Assembly: GCA_964441505.1 (NCBI GenBank)
Contig: CAYTUV010000006.1
Coordinates: forward strand, 62,001-126,000
Source of the DNA: Fen-1258 sp964441505
GTDB lineage: Bacteria; Bacteroidota; Ignavibacteria; Ignavibacteriales; Melioribacteraceae
DNA: 64,000 nucleotides
Direction: 5' to 3'
Shown: piece after piece, positions 25,827 through 34,609 of the stretch
How positions within the stretch are numbered: the stretch's first letter is position 1
How the letters are laid out: the number at the start of each line of letters is the position of its first letter
Notes under the pieces: generated by a model
What the model saw: the letters and a program-made list of their open reading frames with translations, nothing else
Told to the model about the DNA's origin: nothing
Database searches by the model: none
Position numbers and translations under genes: made by a program

Positions 25827-26279
25827 TTAGACCTTCTTATTCACTAATGCATGTTTGTTGTTGCCAACCAACATCATGATGGTTTCCTTAATCATATTTC
25901 GTGAAAACTCAATTACATCTTTTAACTGGGAATTCATCCGGGTTACTGTATCAAGTTTGATCTTGATGGAGGCTCTTACATTCTTTAACTCTTTCTGCTC
26001 TTTCTCAAAATGAATCTTGCCCTGCTCAAGAAGACTATCAACTGTTGGCTTCGGAAGCTCCAACGAATAGAGACCGGCAAGTTCCTTTATAATTTTTATC
26101 CTGTTGGACTCTTCACACTCAACACTTCTTAATATTTTTTGTTTTTCATTTATGGCATTTTCAAGTGCCGCAGAATCGCGTTGTATAATTGCGTTTTTTT
26201 CAGTTTCCAGCACATCGATTAAGATATCGAGATTCTCATCCTGCACCCTCAGCGAATTCAATAACAGTTGTGTGTTCAT
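25827..26279 (-). CDS. flgN: export chaperone FlgN
   Basis: 150 residues, all-helical and charged, with the FlgN layout: an N-terminal helix pair (LLNSLRVQDENLDILIDVLE) with LETEKNAIIQRDSAALE, and a C-terminal helix that binds FlgK/FlgL. Sequence support alone is moderate, but the position between flgJ and flgK is exactly that of FlgN in many species. It overlaps the flgJ start region by 4 nt. No flgM was seen next to it, although flgM is commonly adjacent. Confidence 0.8.
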   Translation of the reverse strand: MNTQLLLNSLRVQDENLDILIDVLETEKNAIIQRDSAALENAINEKQKILRSVECEESNRIKIIKELAGLYSLELPKPTVDSLLEQGKIHFEKEQKELKNVRASIKIKLDTVTRMNSQLKDVIEFSRNMIKETIMMLVGNNKHALVNKKV

Positions 26280-27094
26280 AAATTACTCTCACTAAAATGA
26301 TTCAAATAGCCCAATACTTTATTTATATAATTCTTCGTTTCATCGAATGGCGGAACCCCATTATATTTTTCTACACTTCCGGGTCCCGCGTTATAGGCGG
26401 CCAGAGCAAGTTTCACATCACCACTATATTGTCGAAGCATTTGTGCGAAATATTTAGTGCCGCCCAGGATATTTTCCCTTGGATTAAACACGTTTCGAAC
26501 GCCCATATCAGATGCCGTCGAGTCTATCAGCTGCATTAATCCCTTTGCTTTTGCTCCGGAAACGGCTTTATTGTTGCCGGCGCTCTCAGTCATTATAATA
26601 GATTTGATTATGTTTTTGTCAACGCCAAATGATTTTGCAGCTTCATCAATGTGATTGTCATATTTTTCTAATCTGTCAAGGGATTTATTGCTTGGCTGAA
26701 CCTTGGTGGAATCCTTTTCAGCTGCGGTATCCTTTATTTTCATTGGTGCAATTCTATTGTTGATCTTGATTTTCAAATCGGGGGTCATCTCTTCACCGGT
26801 AATTTTTTTGTAAAGTATCTCCGCAAGACCAAGACTTTCTGTTTGTCCCATGTATGTTGCTATCTCTTGTTCAAAAACCGTATCAAACATATCGTTGCCG
26901 TAACCTTCTTCACCCAGCATACCGCCGGTCGTTTTATTCATACTCTTCAGCATCATCTGCGTAAGTATACTTTCGAACTGCTTAGTCGCGGCCGCAATTT
27001 TTACCTTACCGTTTTCATCATAACGTGATTTCACTTCCGGTAATTTGGAAATGTGCTTCTGCGGGTTATCTATTTTAAGTGATAGCTCTTCCAT
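26276..27094 (-). CDS. flgJ: rod-capping protein FlgJ with lytic transglycosylase domain
   Basis: 272 residues. Residues 30-100 are the FlgJ rod-binding domain (AAATKQFESILTQMMLKSMN, then FDTVFEQEIATYMGQ). About 140-270 is an SLT-type lytic transglycosylase with catalytic E170 (IIMTESAGNN), the GLMQL motif and the AAYNAGPGSV motif. Enteric FlgJ instead carries a glucosaminidase-type domain. The protein locally opens peptidoglycan so the rod can cross. It lies between flgI and flgN with 0-4 nt gaps. Confidence 0.9.
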   Translation of the reverse strand: MEELSLKIDNPQKHISKLPEVKSRYDENGKVKIAAATKQFESILTQMMLKSMNKTTGGMLGEEGYGNDMFDTVFEQEIATYMGQTESLGLAEILYKKITGEEMTPDLKIKINNRIAPMKIKDTAAEKDSTKVQPSNKSLDRLEKYDNHIDEAAKSFGVDKNIIKSIIMTESAGNNKAVSGAKAKGLMQLIDSTASDMGVRNVFNPRENILGGTKYFAQMLRQYSGDVKLALAAYNAGPGSVEKYNGVPPFDETKNYINKVLGYLNHFSESNL

Positions 27095-28192
27095 TTACAT
27101 GATCACTAATTCTGCCATTAACGCTCCAGCTTCTTTGAGCGCTTGAAATATTGATATAATGTCGCGCGGAGAAACTTTTAATGAATTAAGTGCCGCCGCT
27201 ACTTCCTGAACATTGCTTGCGCCTTGAATTGCAACCGTATTTGTTGAATCCTGACTTGCATAAGGAATCGCATTGTTAACAACTGTAGTCTTTCCCTGAG
27301 AGAAAGCTTCCGGCTGTGATACAATTGGATAGTTGCGAATAGTAATGTTAAGACTTCCATGTGTAATTGTAACAGGTTGAATCTTTACGTTTTGGCCGGA
27401 TACAACTGTTCCTGTTCTTTCATTCAGAACAACTTTTGCTATTTCGTCAACCTGCACTACAATATTTTCCAGTTCTGATAAAAACCCTATAATATTGTTC
27501 TGGCGATCCTGCGGTACCGTAATTTTAACTTCTGATCCGTCAACTGCTTTTGCTACATCAGCTCCAAACTTTTGATTAACGGCTGTTGTAATATTTTGTG
27601 ATGTGGTAAGATCCGGTTCCTTTACAAAAACAGAAATTTCTCCTACCGGCATCTCGGCACTTGGCATCGATTCTTTTAAAGAACCGCCGCGGGGAACTCT
27701 TCCTGCCAAAGTATGATTTTTAGAAACTCTGTTTCCGGTTGAAGTATTTATATCATATCCGCCTACAGAAATTGCACCTTGTGAAAATCCTAGAACTTTT
27801 CCGCTTATACTTGAAAGAGGCGTCATCAAAAGAGTTCCGCCCTGTAGACTGGTCGCATCGCCCATGGATGAAACGGTTACATCAAACTCGGCACCTGCTC
27901 TTAAATTTGAACTTAGAGTTGCTGTTACTATTACTGCGGCAACATTCTTTGTCTTCAAATCAGTTTGAGGAACAGAAATTCCAAATCGCTTTAACATACT
28001 TGTAACAGATTGAATTGTAAATGATGAGCGGTAGCTATCGCCGGTTCCGGCAAGTCCAACTACAATGCCATAGCCGATTATCTGTTCGGAATTTTTTCCC
28101 GTCATATAGGCAACATCTTTAATCCGCTGTGAATGAATGGAATTACCAGCGAAAGAGAGAAATGCGAGAACAATTAAAATTTTTGCTTTCAT
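27095..28192 (-). CDS. flgI: flagellar P-ring protein FlgI
   Basis: 365 residues, the normal FlgI length. A Sec signal peptide (about 1-21, cleaved after HSQ or nearby) precedes the conserved RIKDVAYMTGKNSEQIIGYG and GLAGTGDS motifs. The C-terminus has the GQNVKIQPVTITHGSLNITI region. FlgI forms the periplasmic ring around the rod. Its presence, together with flgH, shows the cell has an outer membrane and a peptidoglycan-spanning rod bearing. Confidence 0.95.
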   Translation of the reverse strand: MKAKILIVLAFLSFAGNSIHSQRIKDVAYMTGKNSEQIIGYGIVVGLAGTGDSYRSSFTIQSVTSMLKRFGISVPQTDLKTKNVAAVIVTATLSSNLRAGAEFDVTVSSMGDATSLQGGTLLMTPLSSISGKVLGFSQGAISVGGYDINTSTGNRVSKNHTLAGRVPRGGSLKESMPSAEMPVGEISVFVKEPDLTTSQNITTAVNQKFGADVAKAVDGSEVKITVPQDRQNNIIGFLSELENIVVQVDEIAKVVLNERTGTVVSGQNVKIQPVTITHGSLNITIRNYPIVSQPEAFSQGKTTVVNNAIPYASQDSTNTVAIQGASNVQEVAAALNSLKVSPRDIISIFQALKEAGALMAELVIM

Positions 28193-28200
28193 TTTTATAC

Positions 28201-28776
28201 CTAGAACAACCAGTGAAATAATTTAGAAAGTAAACCGGGCTTCTGGGCATTATTAATTATGCCGTTGCCTTCGAACGACAGCTCTGCATTTGAAATATTA
28301 TATGAAAGAACAGCGTTATCCGGGGATATATCTGAAGGGCGGACAATTCCCCTTACCTGAATCATCTGTTCTTCGCCGTTGATTGTAATTTTTTTACTCC
28401 CCCGAATAACAAGATTACCGTTAGCCAGGACAGTATCGACAGTTGCGCTTATTTTTGTCCTGATATTTCCGGTTGTCTGCGTTGAACCTTGACCGCTGAA
28501 ATCATTATTGGATCCCATCTTTACATTCACATTTGGTAATGCCGTTTTATCCACTCCTCCGGAAAATCCAAAGCCGACATCACTCTTTCTTCCTGCATTG
28601 GTCTCAGAGTTATTAGAAGCCTGTGTGGATTCCAATACAATAATTGTTATTGCATCACCTTGTCTGTTTGCTTTCTGATCTGAGAAAAGAGACGCATATG
28701 CGTTTTGTCTCATATCCTGAGCATTCAGTGCCAATGTAAAAACTGCCGGTACGAGAAATATTATTAATCGTTTCAT
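28201..28776 (-). CDS. flgH: flagellar L-ring protein FlgH without a lipobox
   Basis: 191 residues. The FlgH core is present (SLFSDQKANRQGDAITIIVL; LVIRGSKKITINGEEQMIQV; GIVRPSDISPDNAVLS). Unlike the usual FlgH, the signal peptide (MKRLIIFLVPAVFTLALNAQ) has no cysteine, so the protein should be cut by signal peptidase I and not lipidated. It forms the outer-membrane ring. It sits between flgA and flgI. Confidence 0.9.
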   Translation of the reverse strand: MKRLIIFLVPAVFTLALNAQDMRQNAYASLFSDQKANRQGDAITIIVLESTQASNNSETNAGRKSDVGFGFSGGVDKTALPNVNVKMGSNNDFSGQGSTQTTGNIRTKISATVDTVLANGNLVIRGSKKITINGEEQMIQVRGIVRPSDISPDNAVLSYNISNAELSFEGNGIINNAQKPGLLSKLFHWLF

Positions 28777-28777
28777 A

Positions 28778-29428
28778 TCATTCTACCAGGGTTAAGTTGC
28801 TTTTATCTACTATTTTGGCTTTGTACAATTTGCTTCCGTTTGCGTATACACTAATTACATCCCCGACACAACCATCCTGCCGGGCAATTACATCCATCGA
28901 GACATCAACACCGGTCCCGCCGGTATGAAGAATTACTTTATCCCCCTTGCTCACTATCGGTGCCGGTTCAATCATCTCTTTGGAAAGTATTGTTCTTGCC
29001 TTCACTGAAGTTTTACTTCTGTAGTTAGAGAGATTAGCATCAATATTTACAGTCTTTCCATCGTACATAGCTACGTCTTCAATTGTCACCTCGAATAAAT
29101 TCTGAGAGAGATTCTCTCCTCTTCGGATTTCATTTAAGGCTACCAGTACATTTTTATAAAGTTTTACACGAACAGTTAATAAAGCGTTGCTTGGCAAATT
29201 ATCCAAATCATATACTGTAACCGGGATATAAAAATAATTTTTCGTTAGCCGTGATTGTTTTTCATAATTGATTTCAATACGTGAATAATTTTTGGGCTGC
29301 TGAACAATCTGATATTCATATTTAACGAAGCTGTTCAGTTTAGCCTCAAGGTAATTTTTCAACTTTGCATCAAGACTATCGCCATGGCCAATAAAAAATC
29401 CGATCAATATTGTTATCATTCCAAGCAT
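28778..29428 (-). CDS. flgA: P-ring assembly chaperone FlgA
   Basis: 216 residues. A hydrophobic N-terminus (MITILIGFFIGHGDS) can serve as signal peptide. The C-terminal SAF-like domain has NEIRRGENLSQNLFEV, KARTILSKEMIEPAPIVSKG and VISVYANGSKLYKAKI, the usual FlgA order. FlgA assists FlgI ring assembly in the periplasm. The gene is 6 nt from flgG and 1 nt from flgH. Confidence 0.88.
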   Translation of the reverse strand: MLGMITILIGFFIGHGDSLDAKLKNYLEAKLNSFVKYEYQIVQQPKNYSRIEINYEKQSRLTKNYFYIPVTVYDLDNLPSNALLTVRVKLYKNVLVALNEIRRGENLSQNLFEVTIEDVAMYDGKTVNIDANLSNYRSKTSVKARTILSKEMIEPAPIVSKGDKVILHTGGTGVDVSMDVIARQDGCVGDVISVYANGSKLYKAKIVDKSNLTLVE

Positions 29429-29434
29429 ACTTAA

Positions 29435-30235
29435 TTAAGCTCTCTTAAGATTGTTTGCGATTGTCATCATTTCTTCAACTGTCTTAACAGTTTTAGAGTT
29501 TATTTCATAAGCGCGCTGAGCAGCTATCATTGAAATCATTTCTTCCACAATATCAACATTCGAAGACTCTAAAAATCCCTGATGAATTTCCCCGAATCCT
29601 TGACCACCCGGAGTACCAAGCATCGGTTGACCGGAGGCTTGTGTCTCGGAGTAAAGATTATCGCCAAGAGCAGAGAGACCGCCATTATTCATGAATCGGG
29701 CAAGCTCAATATTTCCGAGAACGGTCGCGCTTCCATCTAAAAGATTAGCCGCTACTGTACCGTCTTTTCCAACCGATAAAGTTGCGATATCTGAGTTTAA
29801 GGTTAATCCCGGCTCAAGAGTATAACCGCTTGTTGTAACCAATTTTCCATCTGCACTCACTTTAAAAGACCCATCGCGTGTGTATGCAAATGTACCGTCG
29901 CTCTTTCTTACCTGAAAAAATCCTTCACCCTGAATTGCCAGATCGAATTGATTATTTGTCGGTGTAACATCACCTTGTTTAAATATTTTTTGTGATGATG
30001 CCGGTTTAACTCCGTTACCAACCTGTATCATTGTTGTAGAAGTATCCTCAATACCCGGGGTTGAAGAGGTGAGAGGGTTGATATTAACCTCCTGATACAT
30101 TAGGTCTTGAAACTCGGCTTTATTCTTTTTGAAACCGGTTGTATTTATGTTCGCTATATTATTAGAGATAACCTCGATATTGATTTGCTGCGCATACATA
30201 CCTGTTGCCGCTGTTCTTAATGCACGTTCTGACAT
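29435..30235 (-). CDS. flgG: distal rod protein FlgG
   Basis: 266 residues, the FlgG standard size. The N-terminal rod motif (SERALRTAATGMYAQQINIE; SNNIANINTTGFKKNKAEF) and the C-terminal EEMISMIAAQRAYEINSKTV are unmistakable. A central GEGFFQV motif is present. FlgG builds the distal rod that passes through the P and L rings. It follows flgF by 12 nt. Confidence 0.95.
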   Translation of the reverse strand: MSERALRTAATGMYAQQINIEVISNNIANINTTGFKKNKAEFQDLMYQEVNINPLTSSTPGIEDTSTTMIQVGNGVKPASSQKIFKQGDVTPTNNQFDLAIQGEGFFQVRKSDGTFAYTRDGSFKVSADGKLVTTSGYTLEPGLTLNSDIATLSVGKDGTVAANLLDGSATVLGNIELARFMNNGGLSALGDNLYSETQASGQPMLGTPGGQGFGEIHQGFLESSNVDIVEEMISMIAAQRAYEINSKTVKTVEEMMTIANNLKRA

Positions 30236-30247
30236 GATTTTCTCCTT

Positions 30248-30958
30248 TTATACTTTTCCGCTTTCGTTTGCCTGAGCTAAAGACTGATCGAGAGCAGCAA
30301 TAATTTTTTGAGCTGATTCATATTCTTTGTTGAGCTGTATCATCGATTCCATTTCTTCAATGATATTCGTGTTAGCTCCTTCGAGATATCCCTGAGAAAT
30401 GCCATAATCATTTTCAGGGACTGCAAAAGATTCCTGACCTTCTGTTATAAAGGTGGAATTACTCGATCTGAATAGTTGCCCCGCATCAGCGACATTCATA
30501 ATTAAAAGTGTATCTACAGTTTTGTCACCTATTTTAATTTCTCCGGCCTTCGTAACCTCAATTTTAGAATCTTTATTCAACATCGTTTCTTCCAATGTAA
30601 TTGGACCATTCTTACCCAGCACCTTATTGTCATTTACATCGGTTAAAAAGCCTTCATCGGATATTTTAAATTTTCCGTTACGTGTAAGTTCAACTTCATC
30701 CATTCCATTTTTAACAGCAAAAAATCCCTTGCCTGTAATTGCAAGATCAAGAGGGTTGGCAGTCTGAAGTATATCTCCCTGTTTCTGACTTGTGAGTTTT
30801 CTTGTTTCGGCATCACCCATCTTATTAATAACTTCAGAAAACGGAACTTCTCTTCTATATCCCGTTGTGTTTACATTTACCAGGTTGTTTGCTATTACTG
30901 CAATGTTTTTAACTTTGTACTCAAGACTTCTTGCTGCGGTATATATGCCTTTAATCAT
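30248..30958 (-). CDS. flgF: proximal rod protein FlgF
   Basis: 236 residues. The rod-family N-terminus (YTAARSLEYKVKNIAVIANN, VNVNTTGYRREVPF) and C-terminus (EEMESMIQLNKEYESAQKII) are clear, with the GKGFFAV motif in the centre. The SLEYKVK segment replaces the MxxQQ of FlgG, and the length fits FlgF. It lies directly before flgG. Confidence 0.88.
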   Translation of the reverse strand: MIKGIYTAARSLEYKVKNIAVIANNLVNVNTTGYRREVPFSEVINKMGDAETRKLTSQKQGDILQTANPLDLAITGKGFFAVKNGMDEVELTRNGKFKISDEGFLTDVNDNKVLGKNGPITLEETMLNKDSKIEVTKAGEIKIGDKTVDTLLIMNVADAGQLFRSSNSTFITEGQESFAVPENDYGISQGYLEGANTNIIEEMESMIQLNKEYESAQKIIAALDQSLAQANESGKV

Positions 30959-30969
30959 TTCATCCTCTC

Positions 30970-31545
30970 CTACATTTTTCCGATTTCAAATAATTTTAAG
31001 CGTGATGCAAGGAGTAATTCACCTTTTGCGATTCTTAATTCTTTAGCGAGATTAGATATATGACTTTCGGATGCATTAAAGATCGATTTATGATTCTTAA
31101 GTTTTTTCCGCTCGTCTTTAAGCTTTGAATTTTCTCTTGTGATAACTTTTTCTTCGCGGAGAATGGATATTTTATTTTTTAATGTGCGTGACGATCTTTT
31201 CTTAATTACATAAACCGTTCTGCGCACTACGAGACCGAGAATAATAAAAAATGATGCCGTTATAAATATTAGAATATGAAGCGGTAGCGACTTTACAAAA
31301 TTCCGAATTGGATCATTCGAAATTGGAATAACAACTTTTTTGAGCGCTATACTGATTGCCGCTTCTGTAACAGGAATCACAGCTTGCTGCATCTGTTTTT
31401 CCCTAGCCTTCTCAATCTGCCGCTGAACTAAATTACTTATGCAGATAGAATCCTGCGCCATTTCAGTTACACACGAATCAATCGCTTCAGATTGAGCAAA
31501 CAAAAGCGAAGTAGAAATTAGAATGACAAAGATTACATACTTCAT
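30970..31545 (-). CDS. SwrB/DUF2802-like single-span membrane protein
   Basis: 191 residues. A signal-like N-terminus (MKYVIFVILISTSLLFAQSE) is followed by a periplasmic stretch with two Cys (SCVTEM, SICIS). One membrane helix (LHILIFITASFFIILGLVV) leads to a basic coiled coil. The C-terminal ISNLAKELRIAKGELLLASR resembles the small helix-turn-helix-like motif at the end of SwrB/YlxL and DUF2802 proteins found in flagellar operons. In Bacillus, SwrB promotes export-gate activation. Similarity to that family is my reading of the motif and topology, not a search result. Confidence 0.6.
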   Translation of the reverse strand: MKYVIFVILISTSLLFAQSEAIDSCVTEMAQDSICISNLVQRQIEKAREKQMQQAVIPVTEAAISIALKKVVIPISNDPIRNFVKSLPLHILIFITASFFIILGLVVRRTVYVIKKRSSRTLKNKISILREEKVITRENSKLKDERKKLKNHKSIFNASESHISNLAKELRIAKGELLLASRLKLFEIGKM

Positions 31546-32852
31546 AAATTCAAGTTCCTTCTCATTGGGAAGATTAAATGAATAATAGATCCTTTCAGGG
31601 GTAAAGAGTTGAATTCAGCGGTGCCTTCATTTTTTTTCATGAGTTCATGAATTAATTTAACGGTTACATTCGTTTTGCATTCTTTTGAATTATCAAAACC
31701 GGACAACTCTTCTGTAGTAAAAACGGAGAGCACAATTCTCTCTTTGATGTATTTGGTCTGAATAACAATCGCGCCCCCTTTTTTGGAATCGCTTTTAACG
31801 ATCGAAAAGATACTTGCCAGAATTTGTTTAATGTCTTTAGGATCACTTAGAATCGGAGGCATGTTTTCTTCCAGATCAAGTTCACATTCAAGTCCAAGAT
31901 TGTTAAGAGTTGCATTGCTCACATTTTTAAATTCGCGTACAACTTTATTTATTTCACAGGGCTGGCTTTTTTGTGTTTGCGGCTTGTTAAGCTCCGAAAA
32001 TTTTACTAAACGTTTGGTGAGTTCACTGATTTTTTTTACCTGCTGTTTGATCTTGTCCGTCACTTCACCGTCAACATTAAATTCATTTTCGACTACGTTG
32101 GTATAGCTTAATATTACTTGAAGCGGTTCTCCGATCTCTTCCAAAATTCCTTCTGCAAGTTCTCCTATGGCGTAGGTGTCAAAATCATTGTTCATTTTAG
32201 ACTGATAAACCTGAAGTTCCTGGTAAAGTTTGTTGATTGATTGTTTTTGTCTGAGTGTCATAATCATTGGAATGATCATACTGAGCAAAATTTGCACTGA
32301 TTGATTTTCCAGCGAGTCTTCCTTAAGCTTTGAAACAGGGGTCAATAAAGAGAGTAACCCGTAATTGTCTTTTCTGTCATAGACCGGAAAAATTATCTGA
32401 TTAAGTTTAGAACCATTGATGGTGAGCTTATTCAGATCCGGTATTATTGTGGCTTTCTTGGTCTCAAAGATCCAGTCCAGGATTCCGTCTTTATACGCTT
32501 TATTAACAGCCGTTACATGCAGCTGAGACGCATTAGAATTTAACGGTACTAAATTCCGGCGAGACTCATTGAAAAGAAATATTTCTACTTCCTTAGAAAA
32601 TATAATCCGCTTCACAAATTCCTGAAAAAGAGAATTCAGATCTTTAACGCTGTCTACACTTTGAATTTTATTTTGGAACGAGTAAAGATTTTGAACAAAG
32701 AAAGAATATTTGTCCAGAAGATTCGAATTAATTCTGTGATTCTCGAAACTTATAAGTTTCAGATCTCCCTGCGCTTCAGAATTTTTTGTGAAATATTGAA
32801 GTGACTTATGAAATGATTCGTATTCAGAAGTTTTTTCTTTTATCAGTCTCAA
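31542..32852 (-). CDS. degenerate GAF-histidine kinase (pseudokinase)
   Basis: 436 residues. A GAF-like domain occupies about 60-205. The following region reads AIGELAEGILEEIGEPLQVI, which aligns with the HisKA H-box of the type AxGIAHEINNPL, but the His is Glu (E238). The ATPase region (about 310-430) lacks a normal N-box (ASIFSIVKSDS) and DxGxG. It keeps only the general fold near its end (GSIIHLIFPM). It should not autophosphorylate; a binding or scaffold role is likely. It overlaps both neighbours by 4 nt, within fliA-HDOD-HDOD-this-flgF, so a role in flagellar regulation is inferred. Confidence 0.72.
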   Translation of the reverse strand: MRLIKEKTSEYESFHKSLQYFTKNSEAQGDLKLISFENHRINSNLLDKYSFFVQNLYSFQNKIQSVDSVKDLNSLFQEFVKRIIFSKEVEIFLFNESRRNLVPLNSNASQLHVTAVNKAYKDGILDWIFETKKATIIPDLNKLTINGSKLNQIIFPVYDRKDNYGLLSLLTPVSKLKEDSLENQSVQILLSMIIPMIMTLRQKQSINKLYQELQVYQSKMNNDFDTYAIGELAEGILEEIGEPLQVILSYTNVVENEFNVDGEVTDKIKQQVKKISELTKRLVKFSELNKPQTQKSQPCEINKVVREFKNVSNATLNNLGLECELDLEENMPPILSDPKDIKQILASIFSIVKSDSKKGGAIVIQTKYIKERIVLSVFTTEELSGFDNSKECKTNVTVKLIHELMKKNEGTAEFNSLPLKGSIIHLIFPMRRNLNL

Positions 32853-33730
32853 ATTAAGTACCTCAATGATTCAAGTTGTCCGACTAACGGCTCGCGGTAA
32901 TTCTCAATAAATTTTCCAAGATCTGCAAGATCCTTGAAATGAAGAGTTGTCAGAATATGTTCATTCAGTTCAAGAGTGCCATCCCATTTTAGATCTCCCA
33001 TTTGTAATTTTTGAGTCATATAATCTGCAAGATGAACAACCGATGAAAGAACCGGTGCATCTGCAGAAAGTTGCGGCGAATGATGGTTCTTAACAATGTT
33101 GCATATTAGTTCGGGTATGTTCCAGTTCTTTAACAGGATTTCGCCAACTGCCTGATGATCCATTCCGAGTGTTTCTTTTTCAGCTTCAAGGAATGGTGTG
33201 CCTTTACCAACAACGTCGTAAATGGTCACAAAATCTGAGTGCATAAATCTATGTACAACAGAAATCCCAAGATCATGTAGGAGTCCGGCCAGAAATACTT
33301 CACCGCTTTTTTCTAATCCCAGATCCATTGCAATTTTTTTGGAAATGGTTGCAGTAATGTATGAGTGCATCCAAAAATTCTTCTGATCGAGATACTGATC
33401 GCTTTTGTTTTTCATCGATTCCATCAAGGAAAGGGCGGAAACAATATTTCTGATTTCATCGTATCCTAAAATCATAATTGCAAACTCAATTGAAGCAACT
33501 CTTTTTGATAATCCGTAAAACGGAGAGTTTGCAATTGTCAACAGTTTGAGCACAACACCCTGATCTTTCGAAATTGCTTTTGCAAGAACGTGAGGGCTGG
33601 TATATTGATCGTTTAGAAGCTCAAGCACCTCGGTGAGTATTTTAGGAATTGGAGACAGCGTATTAACCTTTTTAAGAATTAATTCTGTTCTCTCGCATTT
33701 TTTTGTATAATCAATTGATAATGTTTCCAT
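32849..33730 (-). CDS. HDOD domain protein (second of a pair)
   Basis: 293 residues. An HDOD domain spans about 20-215: SPIPKILTEVLELLND, LLTIANSPFYGL, SIEFAIMILGYDEIRN and LLHDLGISVV, with NHHSP further on. HDOD proteins are non-catalytic or weakly catalytic relatives of HD phosphohydrolases that bind signalling partners; some regulate flagella in proteobacteria. It is a clear paralogue of the next gene upstream and lies between it and the pseudokinase. Its substrate or partner cannot be read from sequence. Confidence 0.82.
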   Translation of the reverse strand: METLSIDYTKKCERTELILKKVNTLSPIPKILTEVLELLNDQYTSPHVLAKAISKDQGVVLKLLTIANSPFYGLSKRVASIEFAIMILGYDEIRNIVSALSLMESMKNKSDQYLDQKNFWMHSYITATISKKIAMDLGLEKSGEVFLAGLLHDLGISVVHRFMHSDFVTIYDVVGKGTPFLEAEKETLGMDHQAVGEILLKNWNIPELICNIVKNHHSPQLSADAPVLSSVVHLADYMTQKLQMGDLKWDGTLELNEHILTTLHFKDLADLGKFIENYREPLVGQLESLRYLI

Positions 33731-33736
33731 AACGCC

Positions 33737-34609
33737 CTATTGATTTATTGATTCAAGATGACTTTTAAATAAATATTCATAACCCGAGATGAAATCCTCG
33801 AGATATTGAGAACTTCCAAAACCAAGAATGTCAATTATATTCTCATCGAACACATATTCATTATCCCATTCAAACGCGCCGATATTCAAACGCTGGGTCA
33901 TATAATCCGCAAGATGAACAAGTGAAGCCAGGACTCTTCCTTCTTTGGCGAGTGAAGGCTTATGATGATATAGAACCGCTTCGCCGATATAAGGAGGGAA
34001 ATTCCACTTCTCAAGTAAGAACTCTCCTATATCCTGATGTGTAAAACCGAGTGTCGCTTCTTCAGCGTTGATGTGAGATATTTGATCTCTTTCCTTTGCC
34101 TGTAATACTTTTTTGAATTCCGGATTAATAAATCGTTGAAGTACAACAAGACCCAAATCATGAAGCAGTCCCGCCGTAAAAACTTCACCCGATTTCGGAT
34201 AACGAAGATCATCTGCAATTCTTTTAGCAGCAGTCGCCGTTAAAAGAGAATGAACCCAGTAATTATTCTGATTCCAATCGGGTGTGTTTCTTGTTTTAAA
34301 TACTTCAACAAGTGAAAGAGCAACCAGAATATTTCTAATATGCTCAAAGCCGATTATAACAACTGCAAACTCAATTGTTGAAACTCTTCTTGGTAAACCA
34401 TAAAGAGGAGAATTTGCAACCGCAAGTATTTTTGCAACTATACCTTGATCTTGAGAAATCACTTTGCATAAATCTGTTGCGCTGGTTCTATCACTGTCAA
34501 GCATCACCGACACCTCTGTAATAATCTGTGGAACAGAAGGCAGAGAACCTATATTCAAGAGTTTTTTTCTTATGCTTTCCCGCAAGTCCGGATTTTTAAC
34601 TTCAAGCAT
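33737..34609 (-). CDS. HDOD domain protein (first of a pair)
   Basis: 290 residues from the ATG at 34609, whose start overlaps the fliA stop by 8 nt; a longer frame to 34684 would run deep into fliA. HDOD motifs: SVPQIITEVSVMLDSD, ILAVANSPLYGLPRRVSTIE, LLHDLGLVVLQR and YHHKP. The following gene is its paralogue, pointing to an old tandem duplication. Coupling to fliA suggests a part in setting sigma-28 activity or flagellar gene timing, which is inference. Confidence 0.82.
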   Translation of the reverse strand: MLEVKNPDLRESIRKKLLNIGSLPSVPQIITEVSVMLDSDRTSATDLCKVISQDQGIVAKILAVANSPLYGLPRRVSTIEFAVVIIGFEHIRNILVALSLVEVFKTRNTPDWNQNNYWVHSLLTATAAKRIADDLRYPKSGEVFTAGLLHDLGLVVLQRFINPEFKKVLQAKERDQISHINAEEATLGFTHQDIGEFLLEKWNFPPYIGEAVLYHHKPSLAKEGRVLASLVHLADYMTQRLNIGAFEWDNEYVFDENIIDILGFGSSQYLEDFISGYEYLFKSHLESINQ

